51,548 bases of DNA from an uncultured Ilumatobacter sp. (GCA_938044705.1 CALIOL010000264.1:1-51548); one strand, 5' to 3'. Positions 16,960-25,633 are shown, numbered from the stretch's first letter. Notes: generated by a model not told the origin, from the sequence alone. A program made the numbers and translations.

Positions 16960-16978
16960 CGGTGTCGGAGACGCCTGT

Positions 16979-17479
16979 TCAGTCGTCGAGCAAGGTGTCG
17001 ACGTCGGCTTCGCCGTCACGGTAGCGACGGACGAGCTCGGCACTCAGCGCATCCAACCGGTCGAAGCGAGCGCGTCGATCTTGCGACACCCGGACTTCGA
17101 ACGCCTGGATCGCAGCTGCGAGCTCGCCGAGTTCCACTTCGTCGAGGTCTTCCATGCGGCCGAAGTGGTACTCCCGACAGATCGCATCCAACTCGATCGA
17201 CAACTCATCGTCGCTGAGATCCTCGGCCGGGCGAGGCGGGCGGGCGGGCCCACCGGTGAGGTGTTGAGACAGAACGTCGGTGACCTCGTCGCTGACCTCA
17301 CCATCAGAGCTTCGTCGGCTCAACTCACTCGACACGAGGTCGAATCGGGCCTGGGCGACACGCCGTGCGTACGAGACGACATCGTCTCGACGCTGCAACT
17401 CGGCACGCAACGAACGCAGCTCGTCGAGCGAGAGCGTCGTCGGGTCGGTGGTCTCGCTCGGGTTGGTTTCGTCGCTCAT
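16979..17479 (-). CDS. rsiG: RsiG-type c-di-GMP-responsive anti-sigma factor
   Basis: In Streptomyces RsiG holds the sigma factor WhiG when c-di-GMP is bound, through E(X)3S(X)2R(X)3Q(X)3D motifs on two antiparallel helices. This 166-residue, highly charged helical protein has both motifs in register. The first is D32-S36-R39-Q43-D47 (DDVVSYARRVAQARFD, Glu replaced by Asp). The second is E128-S132-R135-F139-D143 (EVRVSQDRRARFDRLD, Gln replaced by Phe). An acidic linker separates the helices. Its ATG overlaps the moaD-like stop (ATGA). No WhiG-type sigma gene lies in the window. The family call is from the motif and length; the exact partner is unknown. Confidence 0.8.
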   Translation of the reverse strand: MSDETNPSETTDPTTLSLDELRSLRAELQRRDDVVSYARRVAQARFDLVSSELSRRSSDGEVSDEVTDVLSQHLTGGPARPPRPAEDLSDDELSIELDAICREYHFGRMEDLDEVELGELAAAIQAFEVRVSQDRRARFDRLDALSAELVRRYRDGEADVDTLLDD

Positions 17480-17718
17480 GTCGCTCCTCCTGAGACCGGC
17501 GGCAGCACCGCGACCTCGTCTTCGGGGCCGACCGCTGTGTCGAGCCCCGCATCTTCACCGTTGACCCAGATGCTGCAAGTCGTCAGCACGTCCGCAAACC
17601 GCTCGCTGTATCGATCTCGCGCCACCTGTAGCACGTCGGCGACCGTAGCGGCTTCGATCACGTCGGTTCCCGTACCGGCAGCATCGCGTGCCGATGCGAA
17701 CAGACGAACCTTGGCCAC
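17476..17718 (-). CDS. MoaD/ThiS-family ubiquitin-like sulfur carrier
   Basis: The 80-residue protein has a beta-grasp pattern (KVRLFASARDAAGT, then CSIWVNGED, then DEVAVLPPVSGG). Carriers of this family receive sulfur as a thiocarboxylate on a C-terminal Gly-Gly. Here the Gly-Gly is followed by Ala-Thr, so the tail would need trimming before activation. The last codons overlap the rsiG start (ATGA), with GGAG serving rsiG. The GTG start has TAGATT 6 bp upstream. No other molybdopterin or thiamine gene lies nearby, so the pathway is open. Confidence 0.85.
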   Translation of the reverse strand: MAKVRLFASARDAAGTGTDVIEAATVADVLQVARDRYSERFADVLTTCSIWVNGEDAGLDTAVGPEDEVAVLPPVSGGAT

Positions 17719-17724
17719 CGCTCC

Positions 17725-17730
17725 AATCTA
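17725..17730 (-). promoter_or_regulatory. -10-like box (TAGATT) of the moaD-like/rsiG/mshA unit
   Basis: TAGATT on the minus strand ends 6 bp before the GTG at 17718; GGAG lies in the gap. Confidence 0.4.
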
Positions 17731-17793
17731 CCCAGCGCCCGTTCGTTCCGTTGACCCGCGACGACGTGACCGGTTCGAGTCGTGTCGTCCCGG

Positions 17794-17799
17794 TATCGT
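17794..17799 (+). promoter_or_regulatory. -10-like box (TATCGT) of the gene at 17809
   Basis: TATCGT ends 9 bp before the GTG at 17809. Confidence 0.4.
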
Positions 17800-17808
17800 C
17801 TCTCCACT

Positions 17809-18066
17809 GTGGGAACCGCAAAACGAGAACGCCAGAAAGCCAACAAGGCCCGCCGCGAGCAAGAAGCGGTGCGGGAGCAGGCCAAGAAGCGCACGTTGCG
17901 CCTGTCGCTCCTGATCGGCGGCGCCATCATCGCCGTCTTCGTCATCGTGGCGGTCGCTGGTCGGTTCTTCTTGGACTCCGACGACGACGACCCCGTCGTG
18001 CCCGACGACGTCGTCGTCACCACCGAAGTGCTGTCTGACGACACGACCGAGAGCGACGACGGCTGA
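17809..18066 (+). CDS. Small basic single-pass membrane protein
   Basis: The 85-residue protein starts GTAKRERQKANKARREQEA after the initiator, a highly charged cytoplasmic helix. One membrane helix follows (LSLLIGGAIIAVFVIVAVAG), then an acidic external tail. This N-terminal motif is typically seen in actinobacterial peptidyl-prolyl isomerases of the membrane-anchored type, and here the next gene, one base after the stop, is a lipoprotein cyclophilin. The anchor and the enzyme may therefore be split over two proteins. The GTG at 17809 is preferred over an upstream ATG because the motif begins there and a TATCGT box is well placed. Confidence 0.75.
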   Translation: MGTAKRERQKANKARREQEAVREQAKKRTLRLSLLIGGAIIAVFVIVAVAGRFFLDSDDDDPVVPDDVVVTTEVLSDDTTESDDG

Positions 18067-18067
18067 G

Positions 18068-18853
18068 ATGAGCGCCACCACCCGCAAGCACACCCGCCTG
18101 GCCGCAGGCATCCTCGCGCTCGGCCTCGTTGCGGCAGCATGCGGTGACGCCGAGGACGCAGTCGTCTCAGAAGCGGCCGAGTCGATCGCCGAAACCGAGC
18201 CGACAGATGAGGCGACGGACGAGCCAACTGAGACCGCCATCGAAGATGATGCGGAGCCGGCGGCGGACGCGGCAGCGTCCGGTCTTCCACCCATCGGCGC
18301 GGACTGTGCGGACCTGCCGGACACCGACGAAGCCACCCGGTCCTTCGACGCCGCCCCGCCCATGTGCCTCGACGCGGATGCGACGTACACCGCCAGCGTG
18401 ATCACCAGCGCCGGAACCATCACCATCGACCTCGATCAGTCGGCAGCACCGACGACCGTGAACAGCTTCGTGTACCTCGCACGCAACAACTACTTCGACG
18501 ACACGGTGTGCCACCGGATCATCCAGGAGTTCGTCGTCCAGTGCGGGGACCCCACAGCCACCGGCACGGGCGGTCCCGGCTACTCCTTCCCGGACGAATT
18601 GCCCGCCGCAGGACAGTACGAAGTCGGCTCGATCGCGATGGCGAACAGCGGACCGAACACCAACGGCAGCCAGTTCTTCATCATCACCGGGGCCAGCGGA
18701 GCGGCGCTCCCGCCGCTGTACAGCCTGTTCGGCCAGGTTCCGTCAGTCGACCTCGGCGTGGTCAGCGAAATGAACGCTCAAGGCTCACTCGACGGAAGTG
18801 GCGTGCCCAGCGCCGAGCTGAGAATTCTCTCGGTCGAGATCACCCAGAGCTGA
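18068..18853 (+). CDS. Lipoprotein peptidyl-prolyl cis-trans isomerase (cyclophilin)
   Basis: This enzyme should speed proline isomerisation in secreted proteins. The 261-residue product has a lipobox ending VAAAC at Cys25 and a long acidic linker. The cyclophilin domain (about 95-260) carries YFDDTVCHRIIQEFVVQCGD, GPGYSFPDE and GSIAMANSGPNTNGSQFFI, which hold the catalytic Arg and the usual Gln/Phe residues. It follows the small membrane protein by one base, so the two are co-expressed. It converges with the phosphatase gene, 3 bp away. Confidence 0.92.
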   Translation: MSATTRKHTRLAAGILALGLVAAACGDAEDAVVSEAAESIAETEPTDEATDEPTETAIEDDAEPAADAAASGLPPIGADCADLPDTDEATRSFDAAPPMCLDADATYTASVITSAGTITIDLDQSAAPTTVNSFVYLARNNYFDDTVCHRIIQEFVVQCGDPTATGTGGPGYSFPDELPAAGQYEVGSIAMANSGPNTNGSQFFIITGASGAALPPLYSLFGQVPSVDLGVVSEMNAQGSLDGSGVPSAELRILSVEITQS

Positions 18854-18856
18854 CGC

Positions 18857-19681
18857 TCAGCCGGCGAGTGACTCGGCGAGAGCGTCGAGTACGGCTTCGC
18901 CGACACCGATCGTGGCGAGGAAGTCCCGAATCGATCCGTGTTCGGCAACCAGCCCATCGAGCACGTTCGCCATCGCCTGTGGATGTGCGGCCAGCATGAA
19001 CGACGGCGTCTCGCTCATTCGCGCCGCCATCTCCGGATGATTGGTTTCGACCCAGGCACGCATGCGCGCCATTCCGGCACGCGTCAAGCCGTAGTCAGCA
19101 ACGATTAGGGCATGGTCGACGCCGAGGCCGCCCAACACGAGCGCCGCGAGCACTCCCGTTCGGTCCTTGCCAGCAGCGCAGTGGAAGACAGCCGGCGCCG
19201 CTGAAGGAATCGCCAGTTGCATGATGGCCTGGGCGAATCGATCCGAACCGGAAGCGAGCATGTCGCGATATGCCCAGGTGAGGAAGTCCACCTCGCCCTG
19301 TTCGGACTCGTCGAAGTCAGGCAGCTCCGCGTTGCGCCAGGTTGCATCCATGATCGGGAGTGAGTGGAACGCGACCGGGTGCCGCTCGAACGGAAACGTG
19401 CCGTACTGCTCGACCTCACCTGCGGACCGCAGATCGATCACCGTGCGGATGCCGATCGCATCGATCAGCTCGAGGTCTTCGTGAGTCAGGCGGTACAAGC
19501 CGTCCGCCCGAAAGAGGCGGCCCCATCCAATCGATCGGCCATCGCTCATCGCGTAGCCGCCGAGGTCTCGGAAGTTGTGAACGCCATCGAGCGCCACGAG
19601 GCGACCGGGGTCGTCGACGATCGACAGGTCAGCTGACCCGACGACGCTGCTCGATTCGTTCGACACGATGGTGCTCGTCAT
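18857..19681 (-). CDS. Tyrosine/serine protein phosphatase (Y_phosphatase3 type)
   Basis: The 274-residue protein has the entry motif LDGVHNFRDLGGY and the CX5R active site HCAAGKDRTG (Cys168, Arg174) of the bacterial PtpB-like family. Such enzymes dephosphorylate phosphotyrosine and phosphoserine or phosphoinositides. The ATG at 19681 has TACGTT 6 bp upstream. It lies 57 bp after mnhG of the first Mrp operon on the same strand, so read-through is possible. The substrate cannot be inferred. Confidence 0.88.
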   Translation of the reverse strand: MTSTIVSNESSSVVGSADLSIVDDPGRLVALDGVHNFRDLGGYAMSDGRSIGWGRLFRADGLYRLTHEDLELIDAIGIRTVIDLRSAGEVEQYGTFPFERHPVAFHSLPIMDATWRNAELPDFDESEQGEVDFLTWAYRDMLASGSDRFAQAIMQLAIPSAAPAVFHCAAGKDRTGVLAALVLGGLGVDHALIVADYGLTRAGMARMRAWVETNHPEMAARMSETPSFMLAAHPQAMANVLDGLVAEHGSIRDFLATIGVGEAVLDALAESLAG

Positions 19682-19687
19682 GCCGGC

Positions 19688-19693
19688 AACGTA
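19688..19693 (-). promoter_or_regulatory. -10-like box (TACGTT) of the phosphatase gene
   Basis: TACGTT on the minus strand ends 6 bp before the ATG at 19681. Confidence 0.35.
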
Positions 19694-19738
19694 ACCAGCC
19701 CATCGTGAACGCAGGTTGAACTGACGGAGGTTGATCCG

Positions 19739-20071
19739 TCACAGGGGACGTGACCCGTGTCCCTCTCGCAGCTCGTCGACCGGAGGATCGTCCGTCTGCG
19801 TGCTGTGGAGCGCCCGGAACAGCAGGTGCACGCCAAGCGGCAAGGTCATCACCAACGCCGCGCTCGCGACCAGCAGGATTGCGCCGGTCGCCCAGCCGAG
19901 TTCGATCGATGCTCCCACCGACGCGATGAGGAATGCCACCGGACTCGCCTTGCCGGCCGCATGGATGCGGGCGTAGGGCGTCTTGAGCTTGAACAGGCCG
20001 ATCGCGGCGAGGACGACCACGGCAACGCCCGCGAGCACGAACAGCCACGCGATGAGCTCTCGAACGGTCAT
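19739..20071 (-). CDS. mnhG: Mrp antiporter subunit G (first operon)
   Basis: MnhG is a small subunit of the Mrp Na+(K+)/H+ antiporter, needed for complex assembly. The 110-residue protein has two to three helices and the family segment LFKLKTPYARIHAAGKASPVAF. The ATG overlaps the mnhF stop by 4 bp. It is the last gene of the A-to-G operon. Confidence 0.93.
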   Translation of the reverse strand: MTVRELIAWLFVLAGVAVVVLAAIGLFKLKTPYARIHAAGKASPVAFLIASVGASIELGWATGAILLVASAALVMTLPLGVHLLFRALHSTQTDDPPVDELREGHGSRPL

Positions 20072-20316
20072 TGCGAGCGCTCCATGAACCGGGCGACAGC
20101 GACCGTGGCAGTGAATCCGATGATCGCAATCACCACGAGCAAGTTGAGCAAGGCGGTGTTGCCCGTCGCGATCGCGTCGACGACGATCCCCGTCATCAGC
20201 GAGACGAGGAGCAGGTCGAGCGCAATGACTCGATCCGCCATGGTCGGGCCGATCACGAGTCGGTAGATCGCTGCCATCGCAGCGAAGATCAGGCCGGCGT
20301 ATGCGAGGGAGATCAC
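20068..20316 (-). CDS. mnhF: Mrp antiporter subunit F (first operon)
   Basis: The 82-residue, three-helix protein has the MnhF hallmark RLVIGPTMADRVIALDLL (around residue 20). It is a small structural subunit of the Mrp complex. Both ends overlap neighbours by 4 bp. Confidence 0.93.
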   Translation of the reverse strand: MISLAYAGLIFAAMAAIYRLVIGPTMADRVIALDLLLVSLMTGIVVDAIATGNTALLNLLVVIAIIGFTATVAVARFMERSQ

Positions 20317-20867
20317 GACACCACCTCGGTCTGCTCGGCGGTCATCGCCGACGGGAACGCGCGAGTCACGAGCGACACCAGCAGTTCCACGTGCTCGACG
20401 ACGTCGTCTCGCCGGTCGTCGTGCAGCACATGGAGGTAGATGAGCGCCGTGCCGTCTTCCCGGTCGTCGTCTCCGGCGACGACAGCCGTGCCAGGCGTGA
20501 CGGTGATCGCGATGTACAGAAACAGCAGATGACGTCGAGCCGAGACCGGGATCGGCACGGCGATGATCGCCTCGTCGGTGTAGTCGGTGGGGGTCAGCAC
20601 TTCACGCACGACGACCGCGGTCGACACCGCGAGGTCGACGCTGACGACCCAGAAGAGTCGAAGCAGTGGCAGCAGCCGAACACCGCTTGCGGCATTCACA
20701 CCCGCCCCCGACGCCACGCTCGACACCACCAACCCGCTGAGCACGTTCGCCGCGCTGGCGCTCCGCCAGAGCGCACACCACGCCGCCGTCAACGCGACGA
20801 TGACGGCGACCCGGCGCACCGAAATGAGTCGGCTCCGATCTCGCACGACGCGCGACTCAGCGGTCAT
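20313..20867 (-). CDS. mnhE: Mrp antiporter subunit E (first operon)
   Basis: The 184-residue protein has N-terminal membrane helices and the MnhE C-terminal pattern AVPIPVSARRHLLFLYIAIT, then VTPGTAVVAGDD, YLHVLHDD. Subunit E helps fold and stabilise the complex in known systems. It overlaps mnhD and mnhF by 4 bp each. The start is a GTG or ATG shared with the mnhD stop. Confidence 0.92.
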   Translation of the reverse strand: MTAESRVVRDRSRLISVRRVAVIVALTAAWCALWRSASAANVLSGLVVSSVASGAGVNAASGVRLLPLLRLFWVVSVDLAVSTAVVVREVLTPTDYTDEAIIAVPIPVSARRHLLFLYIAITVTPGTAVVAGDDDREDGTALIYLHVLHDDRRDDVVEHVELLVSLVTRAFPSAMTAEQTEVVS

Positions 20868-22381
20868 CGTTCGCTCCCGAGCACGTCGGTCACGTAGACC
20901 TCACCATCGAGGAGCTCGGTCGCAGCACGCTCACTCATGTCCCACAGCGGACCGGCGAACAGTGCGATGGCCAACGTCAGCGCGACCGCTGCTCCCGTCG
21001 CCAACGACATCGTCGACCAACCGCGAGCCGTCGCCGATCGCGGCGCCCACTCTTCTGACTCCGGCGCGTGGAACGCAGGAGCGTTCTGCGGCCCCCAGAA
21101 GACGCCGGCCCAGATCTTCACCATCGACAGCAGCGTGAGCGCGCTCCCGACGAGACCGACCACGACGATCGCAACCGTGCCAGCCTCGACACCGGCATCG
21201 ATCAGCGCGAGTTTTGCCACGAAGCCAGAGAACGGAGGAAGTCCGGCCAAGCTGAGCGCCGGCAAGGCGAACGCCACAGCGAGCCACGGCCGCGACGAGA
21301 CGAGACCGCCGAGCTTGCTCAGCGCCGAAGAACGGCGATCGGTCTCGACCATTGCACCCACGAGGAACAGCACCGTCTTCACCGGGATCTGGTGGACCAC
21401 GAAGATGATCGCACCCGCGACGCCCGCCACCGAGAACAGGCCCAACCCCATCAGCATGTAGCCGATCTGGCTCACGATGTGGAACGACAGGATTCGCTTC
21501 ATGTCATCTTGTGCAAGTGCTCCCAGCACGCCGACGATCATCGTGAAGCCAGCGATCACCAGGATCACCGTCCCGAGGTCGTCCATCGACATCAGCGTGT
21601 GGAACCGGATCATCACGTAGACGCCGATCTTGGTCAGGAGACCGGCAAAGACCGCGGTGATCGTCGTGGGGGCGGTGGGATAGCTATCGGGCAGCCACGA
21701 GAACAGCGGAAACATCGCGGCCTTGGTCCCGAACACGACGAGGAACCACAGACCGATTCCCCACCGCACTTCGGTCTGGAGTTCGGGAATCCGCTCGACG
21801 AGCAGCGCGAGGTTGACCGTGCCGGTCGCCGAGTACACGAACGCCACACCGAACAGGAAGAGCGTCGAGGCAAAGAGGTTGATCACCACGTAGGTCATGC
21901 CTGACCGGACTTGGCCGGCCTGCCCCTTGTGCGTGAGGAGCACATAGCTGGCGACGAGCATCAGCTCGAACGCGACGAAGAGCGTGAACAGGTCGCCGGT
22001 CAGCACCGACAGCGCGACCCCGGCGGTGAGCACCATCAACATGGGCGCTGCAACCGTCGGGTCGGCTCCGGCGGTGCTCCGACGTTGACCGATCGAGAAT
22101 GCTTCGACGAGCGTGATGGTGACCATCGCGACGGAGAGCACCAGCACCGCGAACATGTCTGCGACGAGCACGATCCCGAGCTGCGGGAGCCACCCGCCGA
22201 CACGGACGACCAGGCTTCCATTCGCTTCGACCTGGATGAGGAGCACTGCGGACATCACCGTCACGCCGACGAGCGAGCCGAGCACGACCGTGTCTCGCAG
22301 GAAGGCATGGCGGCGAACGCCGAGGGAGACCATCGCGGCGAGCAACGGCACGATGACGGCGAGGCCGACGAGCACACTCAC
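20864..22381 (-). CDS. mnhD: Mrp antiporter subunit D (first operon)
   Basis: MnhD is a proton-translocating subunit related to complex I NuoN/M/L. The 505-residue, about 14-helix protein has the conserved membrane Glu in LFVAFELMLVASYVLL, the Lys-bearing VFGTKAAMFPLFSWLPDSYP and the helix AQDDMKRILSFHIVSQIGYM. It overlaps mnhC and mnhE by 4 bp each. It is clearly similar to the subunit D of the second operon and of equal length. Confidence 0.94.
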   Translation of the reverse strand: MSVLVGLAVIVPLLAAMVSLGVRRHAFLRDTVVLGSLVGVTVMSAVLLIQVEANGSLVVRVGGWLPQLGIVLVADMFAVLVLSVAMVTITLVEAFSIGQRRSTAGADPTVAAPMLMVLTAGVALSVLTGDLFTLFVAFELMLVASYVLLTHKGQAGQVRSGMTYVVINLFASTLFLFGVAFVYSATGTVNLALLVERIPELQTEVRWGIGLWFLVVFGTKAAMFPLFSWLPDSYPTAPTTITAVFAGLLTKIGVYVMIRFHTLMSMDDLGTVILVIAGFTMIVGVLGALAQDDMKRILSFHIVSQIGYMLMGLGLFSVAGVAGAIIFVVHQIPVKTVLFLVGAMVETDRRSSALSKLGGLVSSRPWLAVAFALPALSLAGLPPFSGFVAKLALIDAGVEAGTVAIVVVGLVGSALTLLSMVKIWAGVFWGPQNAPAFHAPESEEWAPRSATARGWSTMSLATGAAVALTLAIALFAGPLWDMSERAATELLDGEVYVTDVLGSER

Positions 22382-22743
22382 TGTTCGGCCTCGGTGTGTT
22401 CAGCGATCCGGCGATCTTCGATGTCGTCCTCGACGAGGTCGTCTCCGCTCAATTGACGCTGGCGCCCAGCGAGCGCGAGCAGGAAGAGCGTGAGGCCGAA
22501 CGAGATGACGATCGCAGTGAGCGAGAGCGCTTGCGGGAGCGGGTCGGCGGCATCCGCGCTCGTCTCGAGCCGATCGGCGAGCGGCGGATCGCCCGCACGT
22601 CCGCCCGCGGTGACGAGTGCGAGCACCGCGGCGTGACCGAGCAGCGCAAACCCGAGCACGATTCGACTCAGCGCGCGTGATGTCACCAGGTAGGTACCGA
22701 TCGCGGTCAGGGCACCGACGACGAGGATCAAGACGCCACTCAC
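22378..22743 (-). CDS. mnhC: Mrp antiporter subunit C (first operon)
   Basis: The NuoK-like 121-residue, three-helix subunit starts SGVLILVVGALTAIGTYLV and has DPLPQALSLTAIVISFG, the segment that defines MnhC. The GTG at 22743 overlaps the mnhB stop by 4 bp; the frame is open further upstream but that part antisenses nothing sensible and is not MnhC-like. Confidence 0.92.
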   Translation of the reverse strand: MSGVLILVVGALTAIGTYLVTSRALSRIVLGFALLGHAAVLALVTAGGRAGDPPLADRLETSADAADPLPQALSLTAIVISFGLTLFLLALAGRQRQLSGDDLVEDDIEDRRIAEHTEAEQ

Positions 22744-23201
22744 TGGTCGGCCTCCCGATCGCCCTCGGCGTCGAGACGCAAGGTCGTTCGGTGCTCTCCG
22801 CCTTGAGCGAGTGCATCGAGCATCGCGACGATGAGTCCGAGCACGACCAGCACGACGCCGGCGTCGAAGATCAGGGCAGTTCCGGCCTTGACCTTGCCGA
22901 GCACCGGCAGCGTGGTCTCCCAGATGTACTGGTCCAGGACGACATCGCCGACGACGAGTGGCCCCAACGCAACGCCTCCGATGATCACACCACCGAGCGC
23001 CATCATCCGCACCGGATGAAGCGGCACGCTCAAACCTGTGGCGCTGCGGAGCGCGACGACTGCACCGAGCACGAGCCCGCCAGCGAAGCCGCCTCCGGGC
23101 TGGTTGTGCCCACCGAAGAAGAGCATCGTGGCGACGATGATCGCAAGAGGACTCGCGAGACGGATCCCGTCCTGCACGACGATGGAACGATCGGCGATCA
23201 C
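22740..23201 (-). CDS. mnhB: Mrp antiporter subunit B (first operon)
   Basis: The 153-residue protein has the MnhB core LFFGGHNQPGGGFAGGLV and LGKVKAGTALIFDAGVVLVV. The GTG at 23201 overlaps the mnhA stop by 4 bp (GTGA), which sets the start against a much longer open frame. Confidence 0.92.
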   Translation of the reverse strand: MIADRSIVVQDGIRLASPLAIIVATMLFFGGHNQPGGGFAGGLVLGAVVALRSATGLSVPLHPVRMMALGGVIIGGVALGPLVVGDVVLDQYIWETTLPVLGKVKAGTALIFDAGVVLVVLGLIVAMLDALAQGGEHRTTLRLDAEGDREADQ

Positions 23202-25540
23202 GACGCGACCTCGTCGACCGATCGCGCCGGGGTGCCCTCGGGGTCCGCTCCCTCTGGGTCCAGGTCGGTGTCGTCGCCTGCTCCGGCTCGGCCGGACTGC
23301 GCGAGCGCAACGATCCCGACCGCAACAGCCACGAGTACGACGACTTCGCCGAACGTGTCGAGCGCACGCACGTCGGTCAGGATCACGTTGACCACGTTGT
23401 TCCCGCCTCCGGTGGCGGCTGCCTCGTCGACGAAGTCGCTGACCGGCGCACTGCCCGACGGTTTCGAGGCAGCCCCCGCGAGACCGATGGAAACAGCTGC
23501 ACCCAACCCGGTCGCAACGACCATGCGCAACGTCCGCCACACGTAGCCGACGGGTGGGAAGTTCGCGCTCAACCGGCCGAGCCCGATCACGAACGCCACG
23601 ACGACGACGGTCTCGACCAAGAGCTGCGTGAGCGCGAGGTCGGGCGCCCCTTGTGCAACGAAGACTCCGGCCATGCCGAAGCCGACCGAGCCGAGACCGA
23701 GTGCGGCGCCGAGACGCCCGGGGATACGAACGGTCCCGATGGCACCGGCGACGATCAGGACACCGAGCGCAGGAACCACAGCACCGTCGGTCCATCGAAG
23801 CGCGTCGACATCGATCGCCGCGATGAACGGAACAGATGCTGCGGACGCCACCACCACTGCGGTCATCAAGTACACGGGCAACGATCCATGCTGTACCCGC
23901 CCGGTGATGCGGCGGGCACCGCTGAGCACCTCGTCGACCAGGCGGTCGGCGCCGTCGGCTCCGAGCGGACGCGGGATGTCGTCAGTGCGCCGGGAGAGGA
24001 ACCAGCCGAGCGGAATGCCAGCAGCAATGATGACCATGGAGAGCACGAACGCTGTCTTCAGCCCAGGCCAACGGATCAGCGAGTACACCTCGGAACCCGG
24101 GTTGAGCAGTACAGCGGCACTGCGAACTCCATCGCCGACCCAGTCGAGCGCGACGAACCCCACGATCGAAGCGGCTGCGAGCAGCGTGGTGACCGCTGTG
24201 ATCGGCAGCCGGCGCGGTGCCACGTCCGTCACCTCACCCGAGTCCGACGGCCCGAAGACGGTGAGGACGAAGCGGGTCGTGTAAGCAACGGTGAGGACCG
24301 AGCCGCCGACGACTCCGACCAGCAGAACCACCCGCTGCCAACCGTCGACGCCGAGCGCGGCTTCGAGCGCCGCCTCCTTGGCCGGGAAACCGAGGAGCGG
24401 TGGAATGCCCGCCATCGAGGCTCCCGACACCACGCACACCCAGAACGCGACGGGCATCGATGTGCGCAGCCCACCGAGCTTTCTCACATCGCGCGTGCCG
24501 GTACGGACGTCGATCTCGCCGACGACCATGAACAACGCAGCTTTGAAGATCGCGTGGGCGACGAGGATCGAGATTCCCGCAAACGTCGCTTTCGCCGATC
24601 CGGTCGCCAGGACGGCGATCATCAAGCCGAGCTGCGAGATGGTGCCCCACGCCAGGATCAACTTGGCGTCGACGTGGCGCAACGCACCGATCGCGCCCCA
24701 GATCATCGACCCGAGGCCGAACGCGATGCCGAGCGGCTGCCACACGTCGGTGTCCTTGAAGATCGGACCGAACAGAGCGACAGCGATGACTCCCGCTTTG
24801 ACCATCGTGGCCGAGTGGAGATAGGCGCTGACCGGAGTCGGTGCCGCCATTGCCCCGGGGAGCCACACGTGAAACGGGATTTGGGCGGACTTGGTCGCGG
24901 CGGCGATCAAGACCAGCGCGGCGGCGACCGTGGCCGCAGTGCCCGTTGTCGGTTCCAGGTCACGCAGTGCGATACCGGTGTCGCCATCGGCGATGAGCAA
25001 CAGACCTGCGAGCAGTGCGAGACCGCCTGAGGCGGTGATCAACAACGCGCGACGAGCGGATCGCTGCACGGCCTCGTCGACGTGTTTGTGCCCGACCAAG
25101 AGGAACGACGTGATCGAGGTCAGCTCCCAGAACACGAAGAGTGTCCAGATCGAATCCGACCAGACCAAACCGATCATCGACGCCGAGAAGCCCGACAGCG
25201 TCGCGGCGAAGCGAGCGAGACCGGCCGACGACTCAGTGAAATAGCCGGCCGAATACACGAAGACCAGCACGCCGATGCCCGCAACGATCAGCCCCAGCAG
25301 TGCCGACAACGCGTCGAGACGCAGCGCCAACACGAGGTCGAGTCCTTCGACCCAAGCGACCCGCGAGGTGGTCGCCGTGTCCTGACTCAGCCCTCGTATG
25401 CTCGCCCCGGTGGCGAACAGCGCAGGGAGCGCGGCGACCACGAAAACCGCTCGCGCGTCGAGGCGTCGCTGTGTTCCTCCGGCAAACATGATGAGCCCGA
25501 TGCCGGCGAGATGAGCGCCGAGCACAACCCAGAGGAGCAT
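23198..25540 (-). CDS. mnhA: Mrp antiporter subunit A (first operon)
   Basis: MnhA is the large NuoL-like subunit that carries cation and proton paths. The 780-residue protein has the membrane Glu139 in LFVFWELTSITSFLL, Lys217 in ATKSAQIPFHVWLPGAM and Lys248 in YLHSATMVKAG, all conserved in known Mrp subunits. A C-terminal extension (after about 600) matches the usual DUF4040/MrpB-like part. The ATG at 25540 has TAGCCT 7 bp upstream. It heads the operon mnhA-B-C-D-E-F-G, in which every junction is a 4-bp overlap. Confidence 0.95.
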   Translation of the reverse strand: MLLWVVLGAHLAGIGLIMFAGGTQRRLDARAVFVVAALPALFATGASIRGLSQDTATTSRVAWVEGLDLVLALRLDALSALLGLIVAGIGVLVFVYSAGYFTESSAGLARFAATLSGFSASMIGLVWSDSIWTLFVFWELTSITSFLLVGHKHVDEAVQRSARRALLITASGGLALLAGLLLIADGDTGIALRDLEPTTGTAATVAAALVLIAAATKSAQIPFHVWLPGAMAAPTPVSAYLHSATMVKAGVIAVALFGPIFKDTDVWQPLGIAFGLGSMIWGAIGALRHVDAKLILAWGTISQLGLMIAVLATGSAKATFAGISILVAHAIFKAALFMVVGEIDVRTGTRDVRKLGGLRTSMPVAFWVCVVSGASMAGIPPLLGFPAKEAALEAALGVDGWQRVVLLVGVVGGSVLTVAYTTRFVLTVFGPSDSGEVTDVAPRRLPITAVTTLLAAASIVGFVALDWVGDGVRSAAVLLNPGSEVYSLIRWPGLKTAFVLSMVIIAAGIPLGWFLSRRTDDIPRPLGADGADRLVDEVLSGARRITGRVQHGSLPVYLMTAVVVASAASVPFIAAIDVDALRWTDGAVVPALGVLIVAGAIGTVRIPGRLGAALGLGSVGFGMAGVFVAQGAPDLALTQLLVETVVVVAFVIGLGRLSANFPPVGYVWRTLRMVVATGLGAAVSIGLAGAASKPSGSAPVSDFVDEAAATGGGNNVVNVILTDVRALDTFGEVVVLVAVAVGIVALAQSGRAGAGDDTDLDPEGADPEGTPARSVDEVAS

Positions 25541-25547
25541 TGGTCAT

Positions 25548-25553
25548 AGGCTA
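25548..25553 (-). promoter_or_regulatory. -10-like box (TAGCCT) of the first Mrp operon
   Basis: TAGCCT on the minus strand ends 7 bp before the mnhA ATG at 25540. Confidence 0.4.
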
Positions 25554-25633
25554 TCCGGCACCTTGACTTGTATCCTCGAAAAGCTCTCTTCAATGTTACT
25601 GGTGAGTGGATTCTCGCCGACGAACTCTTCCGG

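Noticed and set aside
22744-23795. Long N-terminal extensions of mnhB and mnhC of the first operon
   Set aside because: These frames are open upstream only as shadows of the neighbouring genes. The GTGA overlaps and family lengths place the starts at 23201 and 22743.
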